Source of the DNA: an uncultured Arcobacter sp.
GTDB lineage: Bacteria; Campylobacterota; Campylobacteria; Campylobacterales; Arcobacteraceae
Assembly: GCA_913062735.1 (NCBI GenBank)
Contig: CAJXWI010000062.1
Coordinates: forward strand, 1 to 9,465
Direction: 5' to 3'
DNA: 9,465 nt
Of this stretch, positions 1 to 6,450 are shown one piece after another. The notes under the pieces are model-generated. The model ran no database searches and had not been told where the DNA came from. It saw nothing but the letters and a program-made list of their open reading frames with translations. A program made the translations under genes and the position numbers. The first letter of the stretch is position 1. Each line of letters starts with the position of its first letter.

Positions 1-77
1 TTAATATTTACAAAAGGGTTTATAAAGTGGAAAAAATCAGTTTACAAGAGTATGCAGAATTAAAGAAAATTAGTTTA
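1..77. repeat. Terminal direct repeat, left copy (circular overlap)
   Basis: Bases 1-77 are identical to 9389-9465, so base 1 corresponds to base 9389 and the unit length is 9388. The repeat spans the ribosome binding site and first 17 codons of the gene starting at 27. An exact 77-nt end overlap is what a de Bruijn assembler using k=77 leaves on a circular contig, so it is more likely evidence of circularity than a biological att repeat or terminal redundancy. Confidence 0.93.
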
Positions 78-431
78 GTAACTGTTAATAAACACATTAA
101 GAATAATATAGTTGAATCTATAAAAGAGAAGAACAGACGATATATACTTATTGATAGAAATGAAATGGTTACTAAAAAAGATACTATCAATATAAACAGT
201 TTAGATACTAATTTAGAAAGTATTTATAAAGAACGTATAAAAGATTTAAAAATAATGAATAAACAATTAATAAAGCAAAATAAACAACTTAATAAAGATA
301 ATAAACTTTTAATTAATGATTTAAAAAATGCAACTGATGAAAGCAAAAACGTATATAAACAATTCATATCTGAAATGAAAAATATTGCAATACCACATAA
401 AAAGAAAGAAAAGAAGAAAAAGAAAAAGTAA
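27..431 (+). CDS. Small HTH DNA-binding protein with coiled coil and poly-lysine tail
   Basis: This 134-aa protein starts at GTG 27, preceded by AAAAGGG about 8 nt upstream. Residues 4-45 (ISLQEYAELK, VTVNKHIKNN, RRYILIDRNE) have the shape of an excisionase/MerR-like helix-turn-helix: a helix opening with a Leu/Tyr/Ala pattern, a recognition helix, and a short wing with Arg-Arg-Tyr. Residues 60-120 are rich in Lys, Asn, Leu and Ile and look like a coiled coil, probably for dimerisation. Residues 125-134 are nine lysines and one glutamate. It is the first gene on the plus strand, divergent from the copG-like/rep pair, and its own promoter is at 9373-9381. I infer a DNA-binding regulator or partition/maintenance factor; excisionase is less likely because no integrase is visible. 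The family is not firmly recognised. Confidence 0.72.
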   Translation: MEKISLQEYAELKKISLVTVNKHIKNNIVESIKEKNRRYILIDRNEMVTKKDTININSLDTNLESIYKERIKDLKIMNKQLIKQNKQLNKDNKLLINDLKNATDESKNVYKQFISEMKNIAIPHKKKEKKKKKK

Positions 432-460
432 TATAAGCAAAGATAAAAAAACTTATATTA
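429..460 (+). terminator. AT-only stem-loop after HTH gene
   Basis: TAATATAAG (429-437) pairs with CTTATATTA (452-460), a perfect 9-bp stem with a 14-nt loop. The left arm contains the stop codon of the HTH gene. The stem is AT-rich and no T-run follows, so this is at best a weak terminator or 3'-end stabiliser. Confidence 0.4.
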
Positions 461-474
461 CTAATCCTCAAAGC

Positions 475-510
475 AGTATCAGGAACACAGATACTATAAT
501 ATAGCTATAT
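475..510 (+). promoter_or_regulatory. Inverted repeat, TATAAT box and palindrome in the 432-667 gap
   Basis: AGTATC (475-480) and GATACT (490-495) form an inverted repeat whose right arm runs into a perfect TATAAT (495-500). A 12-bp palindrome, ATATAGCTATAT, overlaps it at 499-510. This could be a promoter with an operator, making a leader for the RHH gene at 668 or a short RNA. No convincing ORF follows directly. In this AT-rich DNA a lone TATAAT is weak evidence. Confidence 0.35.
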
Positions 511-588
511 AAACTCAATAACCAATTTCCGTCAAAATTGCTAGTAATGTTAAAAAGTCATAAGAAATTATAACGTATAAAAATTTTA

Positions 589-640
589 TTGTCAAGTTTA
601 TTGTCATGGCTTGACAAATTATATGACAATTTGATATAAT
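589..640 (+). promoter_or_regulatory. Consensus promoter overlaid by interlocked inverted repeats
   Basis: TTGACA (611-616), an 18-nt spacer and TATAAT (635-640) make a consensus sigma-70 promoter, strengthened by an extended -10 (TGA just before TATAAT). Four half-sites overlie it symmetrically: TTGTCA at 589 and 601, TGACAA at 612 and 624, centred near 609. This gives the nested pairs TTGTCAAG/CTTGACAA and TTGTCAT/ATGACAA. Spacings of 12, 11 and 12 place all four on nearly one helix face, as expected for cooperative binding of RHH dimers. The RHH gene at 668 is the obvious candidate for autoregulation here. Confidence 0.75.
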
Positions 641-667
641 AATTTATATTAAAAAAAAGGATATACA

Positions 668-994
668 ATGTTAAGTGCTATAATCAAAAAAATGAAGAGA
701 GAAGAAAAAGTAACTTTCAGGTTTCAAATGCACAAAGATTTGCATGATAAAGTAATAGACTTATCAACAATATTTGATGTTAATATGTCAGATATGGTAA
801 ACGGTTTTATTCGTAGTCACTTAGAAGATTATGAAAATTCTGAAAAAGAAAGCTATGATAAAATCAAAGAAATTGCAGAAACATTAAGAGCCTTAGACAG
901 AAAAAGAAAAGACGAATATATGAATACTATTGAATTTCAAAAAGAAATGGAAAAACATTACGATATTTTAGATGGAAACAAAAAGGACAAATAA
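668..994 (+). CDS. Ribbon-helix-helix (Arc/CopG-fold) transcriptional regulator
   Basis: This is a 108-aa protein. ATG 668 is chosen because it follows AAAAAAGGA at a 7-8 nt distance; the next ATG (692) has no ribosome binding site. Residues 14-20 (KVTFRFQ) are a basic beta strand, followed by helix 22-35 and helix 40-55 (SDMVNGFIRSHLED). This is the strand-helix-helix layout of RHH repressors, where the strand dimer contacts the major groove. The charged C-terminal half (56-108) is extra compared with minimal 45-60 aa RHH proteins and may mediate oligomerisation or ligand binding. It is transcribed from the consensus promoter at 611-640, which carries symmetrical repeats, so autorepression is likely. 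An antitoxin role is possible in principle, but no toxin-like partner is adjacent. Confidence 0.8.
   Translation: MLSAIIKKMKREEKVTFRFQMHKDLHDKVIDLSTIFDVNMSDMVNGFIRSHLEDYENSEKESYDKIKEIAETLRALDRKRKDEYMNTIEFQKEMEKHYDILDGNKKDK
673..691 (+). repeat. 19-nt repeat with extended -10, copy inside RHH gene
   Basis: AAGTGCTATAATCAAAAAA here is identical to 9370-9388. It contains TGC-TATAAT, an extended -10 element. This copy lies within codons 2-8 of the RHH gene, while the other is the promoter of the HTH gene. The upstream flanks differ. It may be a small duplication, or an internal promoter giving a leaderless transcript starting at the ATG at 692. Confidence 0.5.
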
Positions 995-1050
995 TGAAAT
1001 ATCATTTCTTAATGAGTTTTTACACTTTATGCTGCAACGGATCAAATTAA
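994..1050 (+). CDS. Possible 18-aa peptide translationally coupled to RHH gene
   Basis: The ATG at 994-996 overlaps the RHH stop codon (TAATG) and has AGGA at 984-987, 6 nt upstream. Start-stop overlap plus a Shine-Dalgarno is the same arrangement used by the virion genes on the other strand. The predicted peptide MKYHFLMSFYTLCCNGSN is hydrophobic with two adjacent cysteines and ends inside the large hairpin at 1027-1074. It could be a leader or attenuation peptide, or chance. No homology is claimed. Confidence 0.28.
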   Translation: MKYHFLMSFYTLCCNGSN

Positions 1051-1074
1051 AAATTTGAAACAGTTGAAGCATAA
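1027..1074. other. Large imperfect hairpin, candidate packaging signal or bidirectional terminator
   Basis: The outer stem TTATGCTGCAAC (1027-1038) pairs with GTTGAAGCATAA (1063-1074) with one G/A mismatch. After a small internal loop, TCAAATT (1042-1048) pairs perfectly with AATTTGA (1052-1058) around AAA. It lies between the convergent ends of the RHH gene and the secretin gene. In Ff phages the packaging-signal hairpin also lies just downstream of gene IV, so position supports that reading. A T-rich stretch follows on the plus strand (1081-1098), so a terminator role for the RHH transcript is the alternative. The rest of 1075-1271 shows only T-rich DNA and an AT stem at 1241-1257. Confidence 0.55.
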
Positions 1075-1240
1075 GACTTGTAATTTATTTCTTTTTCTAC
1101 TGTTGCATTTAAGTGAGAGTAATTCCTTTTTATTTTTAAATTAATATTTCTTCACTCTGTCTCTTTTTCTTTAGTAAGTTATTTATCCACTATCCTAAAA
1201 CAACATTGTATTTTTGAAGTCCTTATTCCCCTTTCTGTAT

Positions 1241-1257
1241 ATTCTTTAAAAAAGAAT
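1241..1257. terminator. AT stem-loop past the secretin gene
   Basis: ATTCTTT (1241-1247) and AAAGAAT (1251-1257) form a 7-bp stem with an AAA loop, about 15 nt beyond the secretin stop on the minus strand. The stem is AT-only and no T-run follows it on the minus strand, so termination of the virion operon here is a weak inference. Confidence 0.3.
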
Positions 1258-1271
1258 CAAAAAGAGCGACC

Positions 1272-2396
1272 TCAGATAATTTCTAGCATAATAGTTAAAT
1301 TACTAGTTTTATTTTCAGTTGAATCACTTTTAAAAAGCCACCCAAGTACTGGAATATCTGAAAGAATTGGAGTAGCACTAGTTTTAGTAAAAGTTTCAGT
1401 TTGATTAATACCAGTTAAAATAAATACTTGACCTTTTTTTAATGTTACAAATTGATTTATATGTCTTTTTGAAATAGTTGGAGTATCAGTAGTATCTAAA
1501 ATATTTTCTGATGTTAAATCAATATCTAAATAAACATCATCTTCATTTATCATAGGTTCAATTTTTAATTTTAGTCCTATATCTTTATATTCTGTTGCTG
1601 TTGTTGTTTTTGTAACATCATCAGAATTTACAGTTTTTCCAGTTTGATAAGGAATATTTTTGACAATATCAAATATAGAAGTTTTATTATCAAATATAGT
1701 AAGAGTTGGACTTGATAAAATTTTTGTATAATTATTAGTATCCATATATTTAACAAATGTTGTAAATTGGTTTCTTTGAATAGTACTTAATGAATTATTT
1801 ACACTAAATGGAAAAGCTAATAAGTTAAAAAAGAAATTTTCATTTCCCCCTTGTTTTAAATTTAAAGTATTTTCCATTCCATATTCTTTTAATTTTCCAA
1901 CATCAGTTTCTAAAATTGTAATTTTTAATTTTAATTGTGAGGGTAATTTATCCACAGTTCTAAATATTGATAACATTTTTTTAAACTCCGTTTCAGTAGC
2001 TTCAACAAATACAGTTTTTAAATTTTTAATAAATTTATATTTATGAGGATATAAAGTCATAATATCTTTAACATCATCATATGCAACATATTTAAATTTG
2101 TATTTATGAATCATTTTTTCATCATCAACAGTAGAAGTAATATAGAAATGATTTTTAATCAAAACGAGTTTTAAATCTTTATCTTTTAAAAGAGTTCCTA
2201 AAATATCCCAATATGTCTTTTTTTTAATTTGAGTTGATATCATTAAAGAAAATTTCTTATCAATTTTATCATCAATAATTATAGTCACATTTTGTTGTTT
2301 TGAAACAATTTGAATATAATCTTTTAAGGTAATATCTATAAAATCATTTGCTAATAACTGTTTTACTATCAGCATTATTAAAAGTAACTTTTTCAT
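1272..2396 (-). CDS. Secretin, phage export channel (pIV-like)
   Basis: This 374-aa protein is the outer-membrane ring through which the virion would be extruded. It has a signal peptide (MKKLLLIMLIVKQLLA, cleavage near 16/17), an N0-like domain at about 18-88, an N1/N3-like domain at about 95-150, and a secretin core at about 155-374. Core hallmarks are KILSSPTLTIFDNKTS (225-240), IPYQTGK (248-254), the strand pair YKDIGLKLKIEP/DVYLDIDLT (270-295), KKGQVFILTGI (320-330) and the family signature LSDIPVLGWLF (345-355). Its length is slightly below the roughly 400 aa of Ff pIV mature plus signal. The start overlaps the Zot gene by 53 nt; this ATG is preferred because it gives an intact signal peptide and has AAGG 10 nt upstream. 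It is last in the virion operon, as in Ff (I then IV). Confidence 0.95.
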   Translation of the reverse strand: MKKLLLIMLIVKQLLANDFIDITLKDYIQIVSKQQNVTIIIDDKIDKKFSLMISTQIKKKTYWDILGTLLKDKDLKLVLIKNHFYITSTVDDEKMIHKYKFKYVAYDDVKDIMTLYPHKYKFIKNLKTVFVEATETEFKKMLSIFRTVDKLPSQLKLKITILETDVGKLKEYGMENTLNLKQGGNENFFFNLLAFPFSVNNSLSTIQRNQFTTFVKYMDTNNYTKILSSPTLTIFDNKTSIFDIVKNIPYQTGKTVNSDDVTKTTTATEYKDIGLKLKIEPMINEDDVYLDIDLTSENILDTTDTPTISKRHINQFVTLKKGQVFILTGINQTETFTKTSATPILSDIPVLGWLFKSDSTENKTSNLTIMLEII

Positions 2397-3444
2397 CTTT
2401 GATAACCTTATTATTGGATTTTTTAGAAACTTCGTTAAACATATAATAAAACTTACTATCTACTTCTAAATAATAATTTGAATATTCTGTATATGGAATA
2501 TCTGCAAAAGCTAAAACTTTATAATCAAACATTTCAGTCATATTATCAATTAATTTTTTTGTGAAAGATTTTGAATTATAATTACAAATTTGTAATTTTT
2601 GGGAACAAGTAATTTTTATATAAAATTTTTTTTCTTTTTTAAATTTTTTACTTTCTAATGGTTCAGGTTTACGAAATGGATTATTATCAACAGGAGTTTC
2701 AACTTCTGTCACAGCTTCTTTAATTTGTTCTTCAATAGTTTCAGCACCAAAAGCAAATTTAAAAATAGATATAACTAATATAATCAAAACAATAGCTAAC
2801 ATAAAAAACTTTTTAATAATTGATTTTGAATCTGAATTTTTACCACTAGAATAAGTTTCAAATACTTCATTGACAATAGGTAATTTAATAACATTACTTT
2901 TTGAATTTAATGATAATCTTGCATTAGTGTATTGGTTATATTTCATAGATTTAAATATCTTCAAACTTGATGGAATAGCTTTATAGAAAAATTCTGAAAA
3001 TGCTTTATATTTAGCATTTACTAAAGATAAATTTTGTGTAATTAAATATACTTCTTGATATAAATGTCTATGATATGAAAGCCACCAAACCAAAACTTTA
3101 TCTTGTGAATCAAAATAATTATGACATTCATCTAAAATTATCAAAGTATGCAACAAATCTAATTTACTAGCAAATTCTTTTAATTCTGTATCACTATTAT
3201 TTTGTTTATGAAAATTGTATAAAGATGTTATATCATTATAAAACTTTTCCCAATTCAAAGAATCAACATTTTCAAATTTTGTTAAATCTAATTCATTAAT
3301 ATTAGTAAGAGCATTTTTAATACCCTTAACAATAAATTTATTATCTTTGATTATTTTTTTATCTTTTGCAAAATTACAGAATAAAACATACATAGCTTTA
3401 TAAGTTTTTCCACTTCCTGGAACACCCGTTAATATTTCAATCAT
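2344..3444 (-). CDS. zot: Zot/pI-like inner-membrane assembly ATPase
   Basis: This 366-aa protein carries Walker A GVPGSGKT at residues 7-14 and Walker B LIILDE at 101-106, both in a cytoplasmic N-terminal NTPase domain. A basic stretch (KKFF, 211-214) precedes a single membrane span at about 213-233. The C-terminal part is periplasmic and contains a Cys pair (TCSQKLQIC) that could form a disulfide. This is the standard architecture of filamentous phage pI/Zot, which powers extrusion together with the secretin. The ribosome binding site AAAAGGATAAATTATG is strong and decides the start. The 3' end overlaps the secretin by 53 nt, suggesting translational coupling. The toxin connotation of the Zot name does not follow from the sequence; assembly is the safe role. 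Confidence 0.95.
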   Translation of the reverse strand: MIEILTGVPGSGKTYKAMYVLFCNFAKDKKIIKDNKFIVKGIKNALTNINELDLTKFENVDSLNWEKFYNDITSLYNFHKQNNSDTELKEFASKLDLLHTLIILDECHNYFDSQDKVLVWWLSYHRHLYQEVYLITQNLSLVNAKYKAFSEFFYKAIPSSLKIFKSMKYNQYTNARLSLNSKSNVIKLPIVNEVFETYSSGKNSDSKSIIKKFFMLAIVLIILVISIFKFAFGAETIEEQIKEAVTEVETPVDNNPFRKPEPLESKKFKKEKKFYIKITCSQKLQICNYNSKSFTKKLIDNMTEMFDYKVLAFADIPYTEYSNYYLEVDSKFYYMFNEVSKKSNNKVIKDEKVTFNNADSKTVISK

Positions 3445-3457
3445 AATTTATCCTTTT

Positions 3458-3847
3458 TTAAAAAAGATTTACCATGTCTTTAACATCATTTTCAACTCTA
3501 TTCTTAACACTCATTACTATGTTATTTAACGATATAACTAAAACAAAAATTACAGCAGTAAAAACAATAGGAAAAGCAGTTTCAATACCAGTCCAAATTC
3601 CCGAACAATGAAAAACACTATTTATTTGACTAGCTATCAAACCACCAGTATTATTAAGACTCATTATTTTATTTAACAAATTTTGGAATAATGTAACAAC
3701 TGTTAAAATTCCACCAATAGCAAAAGTATAAACAGCTATAACCATAATCCAAGATATAGCTTTTGCACTTCCAACAATTGCAGTTTTTACAGCACTTGCA
3801 CCAAATTTTTCGACTAACCAAGTAAAGATAATTGCTAATATTGGCAT
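3458..3847 (-). CDS. Membrane protein, minor coat pVI / DUF2523-like
   Basis: This 129-aa protein is highly hydrophobic, with spans at about residues 33-58 (ISWIMVIAVYTFAIGGILTV) and 88-110 (FPIVFTAVIFVLVISL) plus a hydrophobic N-terminus. The C-terminus is charged (KNRVENDVKDMVNLF). Placement between the pIII-like gene and zot matches the Ff order III-VI-I-IV, where pVI joins pIII at the end of the filament. Its ATG (3845-3847) shares one base with the stop of the upstream gene (TAATG), and AAGGA lies inside the end of that gene, so the two are translationally coupled. Assignment rests on topology and synteny, not on a sequence signature. Confidence 0.75.
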   Translation of the reverse strand: MPILAIIFTWLVEKFGASAVKTAIVGSAKAISWIMVIAVYTFAIGGILTVVTLFQNLLNKIMSLNNTGGLIASQINSVFHCSGIWTGIETAFPIVFTAVIFVLVISLNNIVMSVKNRVENDVKDMVNLF

Positions 3848-5871
3848 TATGAATCCTTTTTCATTATTGCTATTCCAAAGAACATCAGTTTAATTGAAAG
3901 AGCCATTAAAATAATCTCAATTAGTAATGAGAATATAAACGCAAATTGTGAAAGACTAGAACAAGGGTCAAAAACTATATCTTTATCAAGAGCATTAAAA
4001 GATATATTACTTACTGTTGATGGTGGAGCAGTAAAAGTAAAACCATTTTGAACAGTATCAATAGCAGAATCAATACTTTCTAAAACACCATTAGCAGAAT
4101 CTTCTGAATCTTGACGAATTGAATCATTTTGAGTTTTTACTTCACTTTCTGTAAAATCAGCAGCATCTTTAGTAAGAACAGCATCTTCATTTTGTTTTTC
4201 TAAATCCCCCGCAATTTTCGCAGTAGATTTTGCAGTTAATTCTGTATTTGCTTCAACAAAATTTAAATGGTCATTTGCAACTTTTAATTGGTCGTTTAAA
4301 GCTTCGTTTCCTTTTCTCATATCATCATGTATATTCATTAATCGAGTACGAGTTTTTAAATTATCATTTTTAGCTTGTTTTGCATCTTCTGTTAAAGTTG
4401 CATCATCAACAGTTTCTTCAATTTGTGCTTCTTCAGTTGGTAAATCATTATCATAAATATCTCCTTTTGGAGCATCAGGACTTGGAGTTAAAATATCATC
4501 TTTACATTGATATGTACCGACATTTAAATTTTCACTACAATTAAGTAATTCAATATTTGCTAAACTTCCACAAGCTGTTAATGCTTCTTCTTCAAAAGTT
4601 TCACAATCTATTTGAGCCTTACAAGTATATAAATTTTGTGAATTGTAATCTAATTCACTAGTTGGAGTTTTTGTAGTAACCATATTTACATCTTCACAAC
4701 TTCTATCACATGAACCATTAAGCAAAGCACCACCATCAGGACAAACACCCAAAGTTGGATTTTTTTTAGCTTCATCTTCATCAATAGCACAAAATAATCT
4801 TGTAGTAGTTTTTGGAGCGGCATAATCGCCCTCAGTAAATGGATTATAAACTTTTATTCCGTAATCGTGATAGGATAAAACACCAGTATCATAATTAAAT
4901 TCTTGATAAGAAACACAATCCCCGGGAACTTGTAACATACAAGCCGCAGTTGAATTAGATATACCATCAGGAATATTAGATTTTTTCCAACCATCAAAAG
5001 CAGAACAATTACGAGCAGAAACTAAATGTTCCCCCACAATTTCGGCAACCTCTTTACAACTTCCATCAACATCAAAACCATTTGCACATTGTTGACAAGT
5101 AAATTTTAAACGACTAACAAAAATTTCATCTTTTCCATAAACTGGGGTTACACTTCTAATAATTGAAACAGCATCAATTCTAGAATCTTTAACAGAAAAT
5201 GGGAGAGATATTTGTTTACCATCAGCATCACTAGTAAAACTAGTTTTATTAAAAGTAACACCGAAAATATTAAGAGGTAATTTAAAATGATAACTATATT
5301 CAGAGGGAGAAGAAGCAGAACCACCAACACCGCAAAAAGTATCAGGAGTATCAATACCACTATCTAATGTATTAGCTTTAAAAAAAATATTTTCGGAACT
5401 ATAATCATTTAATTCACAAACATTATCAATTAAAGTTTCATTATCAAGGCAATCAGGAACTAAAGGCAAATTATAATGAGTATTTGGAACACAAATCCCC
5501 CCGACTAAATCATCAGAACTATCAATACAAGAAGTTTGAGGAACAGCACAAGTTATTTGTTTACCCCCTATTCTTACATAAGATGAACTTTTACCAACAT
5601 AAGTAATTTTATAATAATTATCAGGAGCAGAAGTTCTAGGATTAAATATAAAATTATCTAAACTTAAATCAGGTGCATGAAGATAAGGAGTATTTATAGA
5701 AAATGGAATATTTTGTATAACTCTATTAACTCCATCAGTAGTAGAATAATTATAAGTTTCTTCAACACCTATATTTTGAGTTGTACCATTACAAAAATTA
5801 TGTGATACATCAATAACGACATTTGCATAAAGATTAAAAATAAAAATTGATAGAATTAATAAATGTTTCAT
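3847..5871 (-). CDS. Large Cys-rich virion-tip / adsorption protein (pIII-like)
   Basis: This 674-aa protein begins with the signal peptide MKHLLILSIFIFNLYA, cleaved near residue 16. The extracellular part (about 17-470) has more than 20 cysteines, many in short C-x-C or C-x(5-10)-C spacings with Gly/Asn/Asp (for example GICVP, GSCDRSC, LGVCPDGG), suggesting several disulfide-braced modules. Residues 485-608 are acidic and Gln/Asn/Lys/Ala-rich and probably form long helices or a coiled-coil stalk. A C-terminal membrane span at about 645-668 ends in MKKDS. This layout (secreted, modular, C-terminal anchor) and its position before the pVI-like gene fit the pIII receptor-binding protein. It is larger than Ff pIII (about 420 aa). 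The start is supported by AAAAGGTAAATTATG; the TAA in that motif is the stop of the preceding gene. Confidence 0.82.
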   Translation of the reverse strand: MKHLLILSIFIFNLYANVVIDVSHNFCNGTTQNIGVEETYNYSTTDGVNRVIQNIPFSINTPYLHAPDLSLDNFIFNPRTSAPDNYYKITYVGKSSSYVRIGGKQITCAVPQTSCIDSSDDLVGGICVPNTHYNLPLVPDCLDNETLIDNVCELNDYSSENIFFKANTLDSGIDTPDTFCGVGGSASSPSEYSYHFKLPLNIFGVTFNKTSFTSDADGKQISLPFSVKDSRIDAVSIIRSVTPVYGKDEIFVSRLKFTCQQCANGFDVDGSCKEVAEIVGEHLVSARNCSAFDGWKKSNIPDGISNSTAACMLQVPGDCVSYQEFNYDTGVLSYHDYGIKVYNPFTEGDYAAPKTTTRLFCAIDEDEAKKNPTLGVCPDGGALLNGSCDRSCEDVNMVTTKTPTSELDYNSQNLYTCKAQIDCETFEEEALTACGSLANIELLNCSENLNVGTYQCKDDILTPSPDAPKGDIYDNDLPTEEAQIEETVDDATLTEDAKQAKNDNLKTRTRLMNIHDDMRKGNEALNDQLKVANDHLNFVEANTELTAKSTAKIAGDLEKQNEDAVLTKDAADFTESEVKTQNDSIRQDSEDSANGVLESIDSAIDTVQNGFTFTAPPSTVSNISFNALDKDIVFDPCSSLSQFAFIFSLLIEIILMALSIKLMFFGIAIMKKDS

Positions 5872-5874
5872 AAT

Positions 5875-6045
5875 TTACCTTTTAAAAAAAGACATAGCAC
5901 CCATTAAAGGCACAAGAGCAACAGAAAGCCACCACATAACAGAAAATGTATAGTTAATTGTGTTATCGCTTGTAAGAGGTATTATTTCAACGTCAAGAGC
6001 ATACATACCACTTACAAAAAATAAAATAGTTAATATTGTTTTCAT
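5875..6045 (-). CDS. 56-aa signal-peptide/single-span protein (coat-like)
   Basis: This short gene encodes a 56-aa protein beginning MKTILTILFFVSGMYA, a signal peptide with an A-x-A-like end. A short acidic/polar stretch follows (LDVEIIPLTSDNTINY), then one membrane span (residues 33-53, with a WW pair) and a basic end, FFKR. This is the plan of filamentous phage coat proteins: acidic outer end, hydrophobic centre, basic DNA-facing end. Its ATG overlaps the stop of the 64-aa gene (TAATG), and its own stop lies inside the ribosome binding site of the pIII-like gene, so it is tightly embedded in the operon. It is probably a minor coat or tip component. Confidence 0.78.
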   Translation of the reverse strand: MKTILTILFFVSGMYALDVEIIPLTSDNTINYTFSVMWWLSVALVPLMGAMSFFKR

Positions 6046-6239
6046 TATTTCCCATTTCCAATAGATACAGCGATATAAGACATTAAAGCAAAAAAAGCAG
6101 AACCAACAGTAAAACCAATTAGAGCCATTAAATAATTATATTCTGTAAGAGTAATCCCAAGATTTAAAGCAACATCAGAGGGAACATAATCAGCAAAAAC
6201 ACTACTTATAAAAAATGCAATTATGAATAAATTTTTCAT
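6045..6239 (-). CDS. 64-aa signal-peptide/single-span protein (coat-like)
   Basis: The frame is open further upstream to 6287, but the ATG at 6239 is chosen because it gives a clean signal peptide (MKNLFIIAFFISSVFA) and overlaps the stop of the upstream 28-aa gene as ATGA. The mature part starts DYVPSDVALNLGITL and has a membrane span at about 35-58 (LMALIGFTVGSAFFALMSYIAV). It ends in NGK rather than in several basic residues, so it is less DNA-facing than the major coat. There is no strong Shine-Dalgarno; translation probably depends on coupling to the upstream gene. It is likely a minor virion protein. Confidence 0.72.
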   Translation of the reverse strand: MKNLFIIAFFISSVFADYVPSDVALNLGITLTEYNYLMALIGFTVGSAFFALMSYIAVSIGNGK

Positions 6240-6322
6240 AATACAAAATGGACAAATAAAGAAGTAGCAGAAGCAACAAGAACGCAAATTGTTATAAAAG
6301 TTAGATTTTTAATAGTTAACAT
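6236..6322 (-). CDS. 28-aa single-span peptide (pVII/pIX-like)
   Basis: The predicted peptide starts MLTIKNLTFITICVLVASAT and ends SLFVHFVL, essentially one membrane helix. The start is supported by the perfect motif AAAGGATAAATTATG, the same context as zot, and the stop overlaps the next ATG (ATGA). In Ff, pVII (33 aa) and pIX (32 aa) are comparably tiny hydrophobic proteins without signal peptides, encoded next to the major coat gene. The role is inferred from size, hydrophobicity and position. Confidence 0.7.
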   Translation of the reverse strand: MLTIKNLTFITICVLVASATSLFVHFVL

Positions 6323-6325
6323 AAT

Positions 6326-6430
6326 TTATCCTTTGATTAAATCAATAGCTTTATGCAGACCCCACAAGACAGCGAAAAAAGTTATAAAAGGACTAAATAT
6401 AAAAGTAACTTCAATTAAATCAATAGTCAT
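6326..6430 (-). CDS. 34-aa hydrophobic peptide (pVII/pIX-like)
   Basis: The reading frame is open back to 6562, overlapping the coat gene, but the ATG at 6430 has AAAGG 7-8 nt upstream and gives a sensible 34-aa product: MTIDLIEVTF, a span of about residues 8-25 (FSPFITFFAVLWG), and a short amphipathic basic end (LHKAIDLIKG). There is no signal peptide, as for Ff pVII and pIX. Its TAA stop is part of the ribosome binding site of the 28-aa gene. The end GLHKAIDLIKG resembles the coat protein end WGIKKAISMLRA, which suggests a related DNA-side helix. Confidence 0.72.
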   Translation of the reverse strand: MTIDLIEVTFIFSPFITFFAVLWGLHKAIDLIKG

Positions 6431-6450
6431 TTGAAAACCTTTCAAGTAAT

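Noticed and set aside
1..77. Terminal repeats as attL/attR or phage terminal redundancy
   Set aside because: They span the start of a coding sequence, have no adjacent integrase, and their length equals a common assembler k-mer, so circular overlap is simpler.
1948..1956. TTATCCACA DnaA-box-like site (and TTATCCACT at 1183-1191)
   Set aside because: One is inside the secretin coding sequence and the other is single and imperfect. There is no cluster, and the replicon has a rolling-circle Rep and origin elsewhere.
2344..3444. Zot as a secreted toxin
   Set aside because: Walker motifs, a single span and neighbours match the pI assembly ATPase; nothing in the sequence indicates a separate toxin function.
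5148..5360. 70-aa minus-strand ORF, Leu/Val-rich
   Set aside because: It lies wholly inside the pIII-like gene in another frame. Its monotonous L/V/I composition is what frame-shifted AT-rich coding DNA gives, and there is no ribosome binding site.
6240..6287. N-terminal extension of the 64-aa protein
   Set aside because: The extension is Cys/Phe-rich, overlaps the 28-aa gene and would spoil the signal peptide; ATG 6239 is coupled by ATGA.
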